From NCBI GenBank assembly GCA_046594225.1, contig JBKJPW010000204.1, positions 1 through 15,655 on the forward strand: DNA of 15,655 nt, written 5' to 3'. Below, piece by piece: positions 1 to 6,869 of the stretch. This DNA comes from UBA4416 sp046594225. GTDB lineage: Bacteria; Bacteroidota; Bacteroidia; B-17B0; Aurantibacillaceae. Under the pieces are notes generated by a model, which saw only the letters and a list, made by a program, of their open reading frames with translations, ran no database searches and had not been told where the DNA came from. The stretch's first letter is position 1. The number at the start of each line of letters is the position of its first letter. The position numbers and the translations under genes were made by a program.

Positions 1-972
1 GCCGCTTGCTTTTGTTGTCATGTGTCCAATAATAGTAAAATCAGGCAAGTGTTTTATTTTATCATAATCTGCCATCGAAATGGTAAACAATAATTCATAA
101 TCTTCGCCGCCACTTAGGGCACAAACCGTTGGATCTAAATTAAATTCACGCGCTGTATCAAATGTTTGTGGATCTAATGGAATCTTTTCTTCATATAATT
201 CACAACCTAAATCAGATTGTGTACAAAGGTGCATTAACTCCGAAGCTAAGCCATCACTTACATCAATCATACTTGTTGGCTTTACATCCAATCCTTTTAA
301 TAATTCAATAATATCAACACGTGCTTCTGGTTTTAACTGACGCTCTAAAATATAATCGCAGCCCACTAAATCAGGTTGTACGTTTGGATTATCTTTAAAA
401 ACAAATTTCTCTCTTTCTAAAATTTGCAAACCCATATAGGCACCACCTAAGTCGCCGCTTACGCATAACAAATCTTTTTCTTTAGCACCATTGCGATACA
501 CAATATCTTCTTTATTGGCTTCGCCAATTACAGTTACGCTAATTACTAAACCGCTAGTAGTTGAAGTTGTGTCGCCGCCAATTAAATCAACATGGTATTT
601 ATTACAAGCAAAAATCATCCCAGCATATAATTCTTCTAAGGCTTCAACAGAAAAACGATTTGATGCAGCAATGCTTACAGTTACTTGTTTTGGAGTACCA
701 TTCATGGCGCAAATATCCGATAGGTTTACGGTAATAGCTTTATATCCTAAATGTTTTAAAGGCACATAGGTTAAATCAAAGTGAACGCCTTCTACTAACA
801 TATCTGTTGAAACTAAGGTGTGTTTTTCTCCGTTATATTTTATAACAGCAGCATCATCACCAATTCCTTTGATAGATGAGTCGTTATGTATTTCAACATG
901 TTCTGTTAAATGTTTAATTAATCCAAACTCACCTAAGGTGGTTAATTCTGTTCTACTACTGTTTTCTAACAT
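1..972 (-). CDS. thiL: Thiamine-monophosphate kinase, 3' end outside window
   Basis: Phosphorylates thiamine monophosphate with ATP to give thiamine diphosphate, the last step of cofactor B1 synthesis, in the cytosol. Read on the minus strand from the ATG at 972 the frame stays open for all 324 codons to the window edge. The N-terminal half carries the ThiL metal and ATP motifs: GIGDDAAVI (about residues 36-44), STDMLVEGVHF (about 55-65), VNLSDICAMNG (about 82-92) and IGGDT (131-135). Further on are a D-V-S-D-G-L motif and an L-S-G-G-E-D-Y motif near the C-terminus. The usual length is about 340-350 residues, so only some 20-25 C-terminal residues should be missing. It follows the aldehyde dehydrogenase gene on the same strand, but the 206-bp gap with an inverted-repeat element suggests separate transcription. 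Identification is firm from the motifs. Confidence 0.95.
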   Translation of the reverse strand, partial: MLENSSRTELTTLGEFGLIKHLTEHVEIHNDSSIKGIGDDAAVIKYNGEKHTLVSTDMLVEGVHFDLTYVPLKHLGYKAITVNLSDICAMNGTPKQVTVSIAASNRFSVEALEELYAGMIFACNKYHVDLIGGDTTSTTSGLVISVTVIGEANKEDIVYRNGAKEKDLLCVSGDLGGAYMGLQILEREKFVFKDNPNVQPDLVGCDYILERQLKPEARVDIIELLKGLDVKPTSMIDVSDGLASELMHLCTQSDLGCELYEEKIPLDPQTFDTAREFNLDPTVCALSGGEDYELLFTISMADYDKIKHLPDFTIIGHMTTKASG

Positions 973-989
973 TTTTTAATTATTTTAAT

Positions 990-1172
990 GGAACGCTGAT
1001 GCCACAGATTTTTTATGATTAGTTAAGATTAAAATCATATAAATTATATATCGACGTTATTTTTATTCTATTTTTTTGTTATTCCAAGGTAAGCCTATTA
1101 GCCTCGATTTTTTTAAGTTTATTATAAATAAAAATCATATTTAATCATAACCATCAGCGTTATCTGCGTTCT
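990..1172. repeat. Intergenic inverted-repeat element (MITE/REP-like)
   Basis: The 206-bp gap between thiL and the aldehyde dehydrogenase gene is filled by an imperfect inverted repeat. AACGCTGAT (992-1000) pairs exactly with ATCAGCGTT (1153-1161). TTATGATTA (1013-1021) pairs exactly with TAATCATAA (1142-1150). The outer ends GAACGC (991-996) and GCGTTC (1166-1171) also match as inverted copies. AAAATCATAT occurs twice as a direct repeat (1031-1040 and 1131-1140). The wording of the arms (GCCACAGAT, ATCTGCGTTC) resembles palindromic elements I remember scattered in Bacteroidota intergenic DNA, but that is memory and not a search. No coding capacity is visible. Confidence 0.5.
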
Positions 1173-1178
1173 ATATTT

Positions 1179-2624
1179 TTATTTAAGTTTTACACACACA
1201 TTCTTAGGTTCGGTAAAAAAGTCCAATGCTTCAAAACCACCTTCTCTTCCAACACCTGATGATTTAACGCCACCAAAAGGAGTACGTAAATCACGTAATA
1301 ACCAACAGTTAATCCACACAATACCAGTATGTAAATCCATTGCCATTCGGTTTGCACGCGTAATATCTTGTGTCCATAAAGTTGAGGCTAAACCATATTG
1401 AGTGGAGTTTGCATACATCAACACTTCTTCTTCTGTATCAAAAGGCATAATAGTAACTACTGGTCCAAAAATCTCTTCTTGGTTGGTACGGCAATCATAA
1501 CTTAAACCTTCAATAATAGTTGGTTCTAAATAGTAACCGTTTTCAAATTCGCCGCCAACTGTTGCTTTTTTACCACCACATAATACAGTACCACCTTCTT
1601 GTTTTGCAAGTTCTATATAAGATAATATTTTTTCCATGTGTGGCTTAGAAACTACTGCGCCAATTTTTGTTTTATCATCTAAGGGCGCACCAACAGTTAA
1701 CTTTTGAGTTTTAGCAACAAAGTCGGTTTTAAATTTTTCGTAAATAGAACGCTCCACAAATATTCGCGAACCACATAAACATATTTGTCCTTGATTAGCG
1801 AATGATGACAACATGGTTGTAGAAAGCATTTTATCATAATCGCAATCTGCAAAAATGATATTAGGATTTTTGCCACCTAACTCTAAAGATAATTTTTTGA
1901 ACATTGGCGCTGCAATGCTTGCAATACTTGCACCAGTTTTTGTGCCACCAGTAAAGGAAATTAAAGGAACATCAGTACTGCTCACAATAGCATTACCCAC
2001 TTTATGGCCGAAACCATGTACAATATTTAAAACGCCTTTTGGTAAACCTGCTTTAACACAAATTTCAGACAATAAGTAAGCTGTCATGGGTGTAATTTCA
2101 GAAGGCTTAGCAACTACAGTACAACCAGCAGCTAAGGCAGGAGCAATTTTCCAAGAGAATAAATACAAAGGCAAATTCCATGGCGAAATACAACCAGCTA
2201 CACCAACAGGTTGACGTAAGGTGTAATTAATAGCAGTGTCTTCCATGCTATGTGCATGCGCGGCATAATGTAAAATGCCTGTCCCATAAAAATGGAAGTT
2301 AGCAGCTGCCCTAGGTATATCAACTGTTTTAGCAAGGTGTAATGGTTTACCATTATCTAAACTTTCAGCTACTGCTAATTCATCTAACTGTTCTTCGATT
2401 AAAGAGGCAATTTTTAATAAATATTTTGAGCGAACATCTTTTGGAGTAATACTCCAAGTTTTAAATGCTTCTTTAGCTGCTGCAATTGCTTTTTCAGCAT
2501 CACGCTCGTCGCTATCAGGAATTAAAGAATACACAATGCCACGAGATGGATCGTAGTTCTCGATATGTTGGTTTGAGATAGGGTCAACTAACTCACCGTT
2601 GATGTAATTTTTAAGTTTAAACAT
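1179..2624 (-). CDS. Aldehyde dehydrogenase, 2-aminomuconate-semialdehyde (ALDH8) type
   Basis: NAD-dependent aldehyde dehydrogenase of 481 residues, full length for the superfamily and cytosolic (no signal peptide). Visible motifs: oxyanion Asn in SPWN (N150), cofactor Lys in VAKPSE (K173), FTGG (224-227), general base Glu in LELGGKNP (E248), catalytic Cys in NQGQICLC (C282), EEIFGP (383-388) and PFGGVKSSGVGREGG (449-463). The stretch NCWLLRDL (439-446) and the overall wording resemble animal ALDH8A1 and bacterial 2-aminomuconate-6-semialdehyde dehydrogenase more than betaine-aldehyde enzymes. R444 and R105 are candidates for the two substrate-carboxylate arginines described in that family. 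The inferred role is oxidation of 2-aminomuconate semialdehyde in tryptophan/kynurenine breakdown. A 2-hydroxymuconate-semialdehyde dehydrogenase is the main alternative. No other kynurenine gene is in the window. The start is the ATG at 2624. Confidence 0.88.
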   Translation of the reverse strand: MFKLKNYINGELVDPISNQHIENYDPSRGIVYSLIPDSDERDAEKAIAAAKEAFKTWSITPKDVRSKYLLKIASLIEEQLDELAVAESLDNGKPLHLAKTVDIPRAAANFHFYGTGILHYAAHAHSMEDTAINYTLRQPVGVAGCISPWNLPLYLFSWKIAPALAAGCTVVAKPSEITPMTAYLLSEICVKAGLPKGVLNIVHGFGHKVGNAIVSSTDVPLISFTGGTKTGASIASIAAPMFKKLSLELGGKNPNIIFADCDYDKMLSTTMLSSFANQGQICLCGSRIFVERSIYEKFKTDFVAKTQKLTVGAPLDDKTKIGAVVSKPHMEKILSYIELAKQEGGTVLCGGKKATVGGEFENGYYLEPTIIEGLSYDCRTNQEEIFGPVVTIMPFDTEEEVLMYANSTQYGLASTLWTQDITRANRMAMDLHTGIVWINCWLLRDLRTPFGGVKSSGVGREGGFEALDFFTEPKNVCVKLK

Positions 2625-2641
2625 GGCGTAATTTAAGTTGA

Positions 2642-2649
2642 CTAAATTA
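2642..2649 (-). promoter_or_regulatory. Possible -7 promoter element of the aldehyde dehydrogenase gene
   Basis: Read on the minus strand this is TAATTTAG, one mismatch from the Bacteroidota consensus TAnnTTTG, ending 17 nt before the ATG. No convincing TTG -33 element is seen upstream, so this is only a candidate. Confidence 0.25.
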
Positions 2650-2756
2650 GTGAAATTGCCTTAATTATTCTATAATATTTATAGGTAGAATGCCTATAAA
2701 AAGTGTTTTTATATCGGTATTTATTGCCTATTTTTAGCATTGCTTAAATTATTTTG

Positions 2757-3668
2757 ATGCGTCTGATATTATCTGTACTATTTACTCTGCTTCTGTTTGC
2801 TAATATGGCTTACAGTCAGGATGTATTGTACACCACGGCGGGGAGTAAATTAAAAGGAAAAGTTACCGAAATTAATTTAAAGGATATTAAGTATAAAGAC
2901 TTCAATAATTTGGAAGGACCAACTTATGTGATTGCAAAAACAGATGTTGTGCTTATTGAATACGCAAACGGAATAACAGAAGTCATTAATGATAATCCAA
3001 ATACCTTAGCTCCAAAAATAACAGAATCTGTTACGCCAATTGAAAAGCCTGCTGAAAAACCAGTTCAGAAACCCTTTGATAGAAACGACCCATACGCTAA
3101 AGCTAAAAAGCCAGAGAAAAAAGATTTCAATTTATATTACTTAAATCAAAATGCGTTTTCCATTAATGCCTTGGCTTTGGCTAACGGTGATATTACTTTG
3201 ATGTATGACAGAGATTTATTAAAAAGCAGAATGTCCTTAACGTTTTTGGGAGGTTATAGTTTTAATTCGCGTATAGGCGCTCTAAATTTTTTTATCAGAG
3301 ATTCGAAAGAGGGTGCTAAAAAAAAATATGATGCAGGATTCGGAATTAACTATATGCCTCGCAACACAAAGCGTGTTCAGTATTTTGTTGGTCTGTTAGG
3401 AAAATATATGACCTACGATTATTTAAATGTGGTAGATACAGCTAATAACCAAAAAAATTACCAAAAGTCAAGTGCTTCCCAGGTGGCTATTATGATTTCA
3501 AATGGATGGGTATTTAGAGTCACACCTAATTTTAGTTTTAAAGTATTTGGGTCTATAGGTGCTCAGATTAATTCTACACCATTAGTAACCATTAATTCTT
3601 CGGGTAGAGTAAATTATGGAGATTACCCAAAAGTGTATTTAGGCTATTGTTTTGGATACCGTTTTTAA
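2757..3668 (+). CDS. Secreted protein of unknown function, first of a paralogous pair
   Basis: I do not recognise a named family. The 303-residue product begins with a signal peptide ending near AYS/Q (residues 18-21). A small domain (about 21-76) follows, with alternating hydrophobic residues typical of short beta strands (KLKGKVTEI, DIKYKDF, VVLIEY). A Pro/Lys-rich linker (about 80-120, repeats of EKP and QKP) leads to a C-terminal half (about 121-303) of alternating aromatic and polar strands that ends in Y-R-F, as expected for an outer-membrane barrel. The N-terminal domain aligns well with that of the next gene. I chose the ATG at 2757; a TTG directly before it (2754) adds one residue and is less likely. 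The stop at 3668 lies one base before the next start, so the two are cotranscribed. The function may concern the cell envelope, but that is inferred only from predicted location. Confidence 0.75.
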   Translation: MRLILSVLFTLLLFANMAYSQDVLYTTAGSKLKGKVTEINLKDIKYKDFNNLEGPTYVIAKTDVVLIEYANGITEVINDNPNTLAPKITESVTPIEKPAEKPVQKPFDRNDPYAKAKKPEKKDFNLYYLNQNAFSINALALANGDITLMYDRDLLKSRMSLTFLGGYSFNSRIGALNFFIRDSKEGAKKKYDAGFGINYMPRNTKRVQYFVGLLGKYMTYDYLNVVDTANNQKNYQKSSASQVAIMISNGWVFRVTPNFSFKVFGSIGAQINSTPLVTINSSGRVNYGDYPKVYLGYCFGYRF

Positions 3669-3669
3669 T

Positions 3670-4599
3670 ATGAACTATAAATTACATATCATTTTTTGGA
3701 TGTTACTTTTTGTTTCTTTAACAGCTATGTCTCAAGACAAAGTGTTTTTGAGAAACGGAAAAACCATTTCTTGTAAAATTATAGCTATTTCCGAAAAAAC
3801 AATCAGCTATCGTGATACTGTTCAAAATTCTACGATTATTACGTTGCCAAAAAATGATATATTGATAACGGAATATGGTAAATCGGAAACCGTATATATG
3901 TATAGTAAAGAGATTCCTTCCTTTACTGTACAAAATAATACAACCGTATTTTCTTCTATGCCTGAAATGAATGAAACTAGAGAACAACGTCAGGCTCGAA
4001 AAATGAAAGAGTGGAAGGAAAAAGAGGCATTGATGCCAAATGGTATTTTAGGATTCTATATAGTAGATCTGGTTTTTGGCAGACTGACTGTTTCCTATGA
4101 AAGATTAGTGGCTAATAAATCAATTGGAATAAAGATACCTGTTAGTTTAACTTATGATGGTTTGGGGGCATTAGCAGAATTCTCTTCTAATAATAATAAC
4201 GCTTCAAATACCAACACAAGTTCTAGTTCGAGCGGTACGAATACGAATTCTAATAATAGCAGTAGCACTAACACTGCACCTGTAAAGAGAAATGTTGGAA
4301 CAGGAATTATTACAGGCGTTGATATTAATTATTACCATGATTTAAAACCTCAATTAAAATATTTTTTTGGGCCACGCGTGAGATATGGTACAGATATGAC
4401 TTTGGGTGGTATTGAAGGATTGAGTTTTCAATTACAAAATGGAATTTTTAAAAGTAGTGGAAAAAAAATGACGAGCACTTTAGCGCTTGGTGTTGGTTTT
4501 TTTAAACTCTCTGAAAAATATGCAGGTAGAGGAGGCTTTGACACAAAACAAGTTTACCCTTGGGCATCGTTTACTTGGCGTTTAGGCTTTAGGTTGTAA
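3670..4599 (+). CDS. Secreted protein of unknown function, second of a paralogous pair
   Basis: Product of 309 residues from the ATG at 3670, which places a clean signal peptide (cleavage near AMS/Q, residues 19-22) at the N-terminus. An upstream in-frame TTG at 3652 would add six residues ahead of it and overlap the previous gene, so I rejected it. After the signal comes the same small domain as in the preceding gene (about 23-75): SQDKVFLRNGK and ISYRD match SQDVLYTTAGS and IKYKD. Next is a charged Arg/Lys/Glu helix-like stretch (about 99-118), a barrel-like region interrupted by an Asn/Ser/Thr-rich tract (about 173-207), and a C-terminal end in G-F-R-L suggestive of outer-membrane insertion. 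No named family is recognised. Its last 46 bp overlap the convergent PLP-enzyme gene. Confidence 0.75.
   Translation: MNYKLHIIFWMLLFVSLTAMSQDKVFLRNGKTISCKIIAISEKTISYRDTVQNSTIITLPKNDILITEYGKSETVYMYSKEIPSFTVQNNTTVFSSMPEMNETREQRQARKMKEWKEKEALMPNGILGFYIVDLVFGRLTVSYERLVANKSIGIKIPVSLTYDGLGALAEFSSNNNNASNTNTSSSSSGTNTNSNNSSSTNTAPVKRNVGTGIITGVDINYYHDLKPQLKYFFGPRVRYGTDMTLGGIEGLSFQLQNGIFKSSGKKMTSTLALGVGFFKLSEKYAGRGGFDTKQVYPWASFTWRLGFRL
4186..4288 (+). repeat. Asn/Ser/Thr-rich low-complexity tract within the CDS
   Basis: Codons for Asn, Ser and Thr dominate this stretch of roughly 35 residues (runs such as NNNN and SSSSS, with AAT/AAC/AGT codons). It is probably a flexible surface loop or linker in the second paralog and has no counterpart in the first. 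Such tracts can vary in length between strains. Confidence 0.6.
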
Positions 4600-5432
4600 C
4601 GGTCTTCATACCCTTTATTTCCTTGCAAACCACCACAGTGAATTATTAAAACAGTTTTTTGTTTATCTAGCTTTTCTTGTTTCATTAAATCAAAGGCTGC
4701 GAAAAATAGTTTAGCTGTGTAAACATAATCTAATGGAATAGAGTAGGATTCTTCAAACCAACTCTTAAACTCTAATAATTCGTGGTTATGTTTGGCGTAG
4801 CCACCAAAATGATAGTTATTTAAAATGCTGGTTTGTGGCTCATTTACAATGCTTTCAAAGTTTAATACATTCACTACATTCAATTCTTGATGGGGCATTA
4901 AAGATTTTGAAATACCTCTGTATGTGGTGCCAGTACCATGCGCGCAAAAAATGTAATGATAAGTGTTTGTTTCTTGAGTTAAAATCTCTTCACAACCTTT
5001 TTCTCCTAACAAATTATCACCACCTTCAGGTATTATATATGCTTCAGGATACATATACCGTAAACGCTGCATGTAGCCACCATCATTTTTTTGAGAATAT
5101 TCAACTCTACTTACAAATAATAATTCCATACCATTTTGTTTGGCTAAGGATAGAGTAGGGTTATTGCTTGATGATTCTTCTCCTCTAATAATACCTATGC
5201 TTTTTAATCCTTTTAATTTACAGGCAAGGGCAGTAGCCGCAATGTGATTGGAAAAAGCACCTCCAAAGGTAATAATAGTACTTTTATTTACTTTTTTTGC
5301 TTGTGCTAAATTGTATTTTAATTTAAACCATTTGTTGCCCGAAATTTCTGGATGAATTAAATCTAAACGCAAAATACCTATACGGTAACTGTTATACTCA
5401 ATTGTGTTTATGATGGGGTTGTAGTTTATCAT
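4554..5432 (-). CDS. PLP-dependent ACC deaminase/D-cysteine desulfhydrase family enzyme
   Basis: Fold-type II pyridoxal-phosphate enzyme of 292 residues, cytosolic. The Schiff-base Lys is in SGNKWFKLKYNL (K34). GGAFSNH (57-63) is the family's GGxxSNH PLP and substrate loop. An AHGTGTTYRG stretch forms the phosphate-binding Gly/Thr loop, and YTAKLFFAAFDL and GGLQGNKG occur near the end. Family members deaminate 1-aminocyclopropane-1-carboxylate or break D-cysteine into pyruvate, ammonia and sulfide. Sequence alone does not decide which, and D-cysteine desulfhydrase or another small D-amino acid is as likely as ACC. I chose the ATG at 5432; a GTG at 5435 is one codon upstream. It starts 9 bp after the porin-like gene ends, so they are probably one operon. 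The tail after GLQGNKG is longer than I would expect and runs into the convergent gene. Confidence 0.85.
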   Translation of the reverse strand: MINYNPIINTIEYNSYRIGILRLDLIHPEISGNKWFKLKYNLAQAKKVNKSTIITFGGAFSNHIAATALACKLKGLKSIGIIRGEESSSNNPTLSLAKQNGMELLFVSRVEYSQKNDGGYMQRLRYMYPEAYIIPEGGDNLLGEKGCEEILTQETNTYHYIFCAHGTGTTYRGISKSLMPHQELNVVNVLNFESIVNEPQTSILNNYHFGGYAKHNHELLEFKSWFEESYSIPLDYVYTAKLFFAAFDLMKQEKLDKQKTVLIIHCGGLQGNKGYEDRYNLKPKRQVNDAQG

Positions 5433-5441
5433 CACACATTA

Positions 5442-6602
5442 TTAAAACCAAACATCTACACAAAATATAAATTCGTTGCGCTCTTTTCGATATTCTCCAT
5501 TATAATAAAAATTCTTTTTTTCACAATTTAATTGACGAGCTTCTATACTTAAAGCCATATTTTTTACTGGCTTATATTCTATACCAGCAGTTGCGCCCCA
5601 ACTATATTTACCCATATTAGTGCCAATACTTAATATTTCATTCTCATCACTAAACCATTCTCCTCTCCCATAAAAGGCTATTTTTTTTAAAGTTTGATGT
5701 TTAAATAATAGTAAAGAACTATTCATATATGCTGTGCCTATAGTAAATTCATCAATGCGTTTGTTGTATTCTTGTATTCCATAATTAAATTCTGCTCCTA
5801 TGCTTATTTTCTTTTTTTGATAGGTTAAATAAAAATTATGGTAATAACGTTGATGTTTTAAACTAATTGTATCAGGAGTATCATCTCCCGTAATAAAATT
5901 GTAGGTTATTGATAGATGTTCGTTGGGAGCAAATACAATGGAACTTCCTATTAATTTATTTTTATTAGTTTCGATAATCGAATTGAAACTATTAAAAGCG
6001 TTTATCTGAATACTTAATTTAGGATTAATTAAATAGGTTAGTTTTGCTCCCGAAAAAAAGTATGGTTCATATACGTTTGCTAATGTCATGCTCGACGTAA
6101 TATTTTCTCGTGGCTGAGTACTTTCTAATCCAATATGAGACCTAAAAACACCCGCATCAAACCATAAATTTTTAAATAACTCTACACCCACATTTGCCTC
6201 TTGAATCATATTAAATTTTGATGGCCAAGTGCTTTCGGCTATATCTCCATAATGCAAAGTAATATTACTCCTTACTTTTTTTGAACGGTAAGCTAAAGAA
6301 ACCATGACCATGTTTAATCCAAATTGATTATTACGGGCAGCCATTGTGGCGTGTTTTACGTAAGGAGTTGAGTTGTCTTCAGAATAAAATGCATAATATG
6401 AACTTAGGTATGCGCCAATTTCTAATTTTGGTTCATTTAGATTTTCGTCAACGCTTAGTTTTTTATTTTGAAACAAAATATTCGAATCATTTTTTAGTTG
6501 AATATTAATCATTTTCTTCTTAGTAGAATCTTGTTGGGCATTTGAAGGTAAGCCTAAAAGAATAAAAACAATTAAAATAGTATATTTGGCAACAGAATTC
6601 AT
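5442..6602 (-). CDS. OmpL-like outer-membrane beta-barrel porin (BBP2 type)
   Basis: Product of 386 residues. It has an N-terminal signal peptide (hydrophobic core about residues 8-20, cleavage near SNAQ/Q), a short polar spacer, and then repeated amphipathic strands rich in Tyr, Phe and Asn to the end. The last residues, V-D-V-W-F with a terminal Phe, are the classic barrel insertion signal. The line-up (LEIGAYLSSYYAFYSED, NQFGLNMVMVSLAYRS, WFDAGVFRSHIGLES, TYNFITGDD) fits the putative porin-2/OmpL-like family of Bacteroidota. It should form a passive diffusion channel in the outer membrane; the substrate is unknown. It is the first gene of a two-gene unit with the PLP enzyme. The ATG at 6602 is only 4 nt from a perfect -7 promoter element, so the mRNA may be leaderless. 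It diverges from the small Cys-rich gene 24 bp away. Confidence 0.82.
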   Translation of the reverse strand: MNSVAKYTILIVFILLGLPSNAQQDSTKKKMINIQLKNDSNILFQNKKLSVDENLNEPKLEIGAYLSSYYAFYSEDNSTPYVKHATMAARNNQFGLNMVMVSLAYRSKKVRSNITLHYGDIAESTWPSKFNMIQEANVGVELFKNLWFDAGVFRSHIGLESTQPRENITSSMTLANVYEPYFFSGAKLTYLINPKLSIQINAFNSFNSIIETNKNKLIGSSIVFAPNEHLSITYNFITGDDTPDTISLKHQRYYHNFYLTYQKKKISIGAEFNYGIQEYNKRIDEFTIGTAYMNSSLLLFKHQTLKKIAFYGRGEWFSDENEILSIGTNMGKYSWGATAGIEYKPVKNMALSIEARQLNCEKKNFYYNGEYRKERNEFIFCVDVWF

Positions 6603-6606
6603 TCAG

Positions 6607-6614
6607 CAAAATTA
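6607..6614 (-). promoter_or_regulatory. -7 promoter element of the porin gene, implying a leaderless mRNA
   Basis: On the minus strand this reads TAATTTTG, an exact match to TAnnTTTG. Only four bases separate it from the ATG at 6602, so transcription would start at or next to the start codon. No clear -33 TTG element is visible. Confidence 0.4.
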
Positions 6615-6626
6615 GTCATTAATTTA

Positions 6627-6797
6627 ATGTTTAGTAAGCAATTAGACCCAGAAGATTTTTACTATAGCCCCGAGGGTTATTTAATTTTCACTGAAAAATA
6701 TCACCTAAAGCGAGGTTACTGCTGCAAAAATGGTTGTAAGCATTGTCCCTATGGCTTTAACAAAAAAACAGGTAAGTTTGAAGAGGTAAAGAAGTAG
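6627..6797 (+). CDS. DUF5522-like small cysteine-rich protein, 56 residues
   Basis: Short gene running from the ATG at 6627 to the TAG at 6795-6797. The product has an acidic and aromatic N-terminal part (DPEDFYYSPEGYLIF, residues 7-21), then HLKRG and the block CCKNGCKHCPYGF (residues 32-44), and a Lys-rich end. The CCxNGCxHCPYG block is, to my knowledge, the signature of the DUF5522 family, common in Bacteroidota and with a relative in eukaryotes. Four cysteines (32, 33, 36, 40) and a histidine (39) could bind zinc or an Fe-S cluster; this is inference. No signal peptide, so cytosolic. It diverges from the porin gene across a 24-bp gap and precedes the membrane-protein gene by 72 bp. Function unknown. 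Confidence 0.85.
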   Translation: MFSKQLDPEDFYYSPEGYLIFTEKYHLKRGYCCKNGCKHCPYGFNKKTGKFEEVKK

Positions 6798-6838
6798 CTA
6801 ATTATCTTCTTCAAATTTCCCAATCCAATTTATTTTTA

Positions 6839-6846
6839 GATATTTG
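6839..6846 (+). promoter_or_regulatory. Possible -7 promoter element of the membrane-protein gene
   Basis: GATATTTG is one mismatch from TAnnTTTG and lies 23 nt before the TTG start at 6870. The same octamer occurs at a similar distance upstream of rpsP. No -33 element is evident. Confidence 0.3.
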
Positions 6847-6869
6847 ATTTATAATTAATTTAAAACACA

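Noticed and set aside
491..769. Open frame of 92 codons on the plus strand
   Set aside because: It lies entirely inside thiL on the opposite strand, whose motifs are unmistakable; its product shows no domain.
1081..1110. Direct repeat AGCCT-ATT-AGCCT as a possible terminator or operator
   Set aside because: Short direct repeat without pairing potential; likely chance inside the larger palindromic element.
1855..2079. Open frame on the plus strand inside the aldehyde dehydrogenase gene
   Set aside because: Antisense shadow of the ALDH catalytic region; no independent coding signal.
3652..3670. TTG at 3652 as start of the second paralog
   Set aside because: It overlaps the first paralog and puts six residues before a signal peptide that begins properly at the ATG at 3670.
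3718..3987. Minus-strand open frame of 89 codons
   Set aside because: Antisense to the signal-peptide and N-terminal domain of the second paralog; low-complexity product.
4835..5158. Plus-strand open frame of 107 codons
   Set aside because: Antisense to the PLP enzyme, which has clear family motifs.
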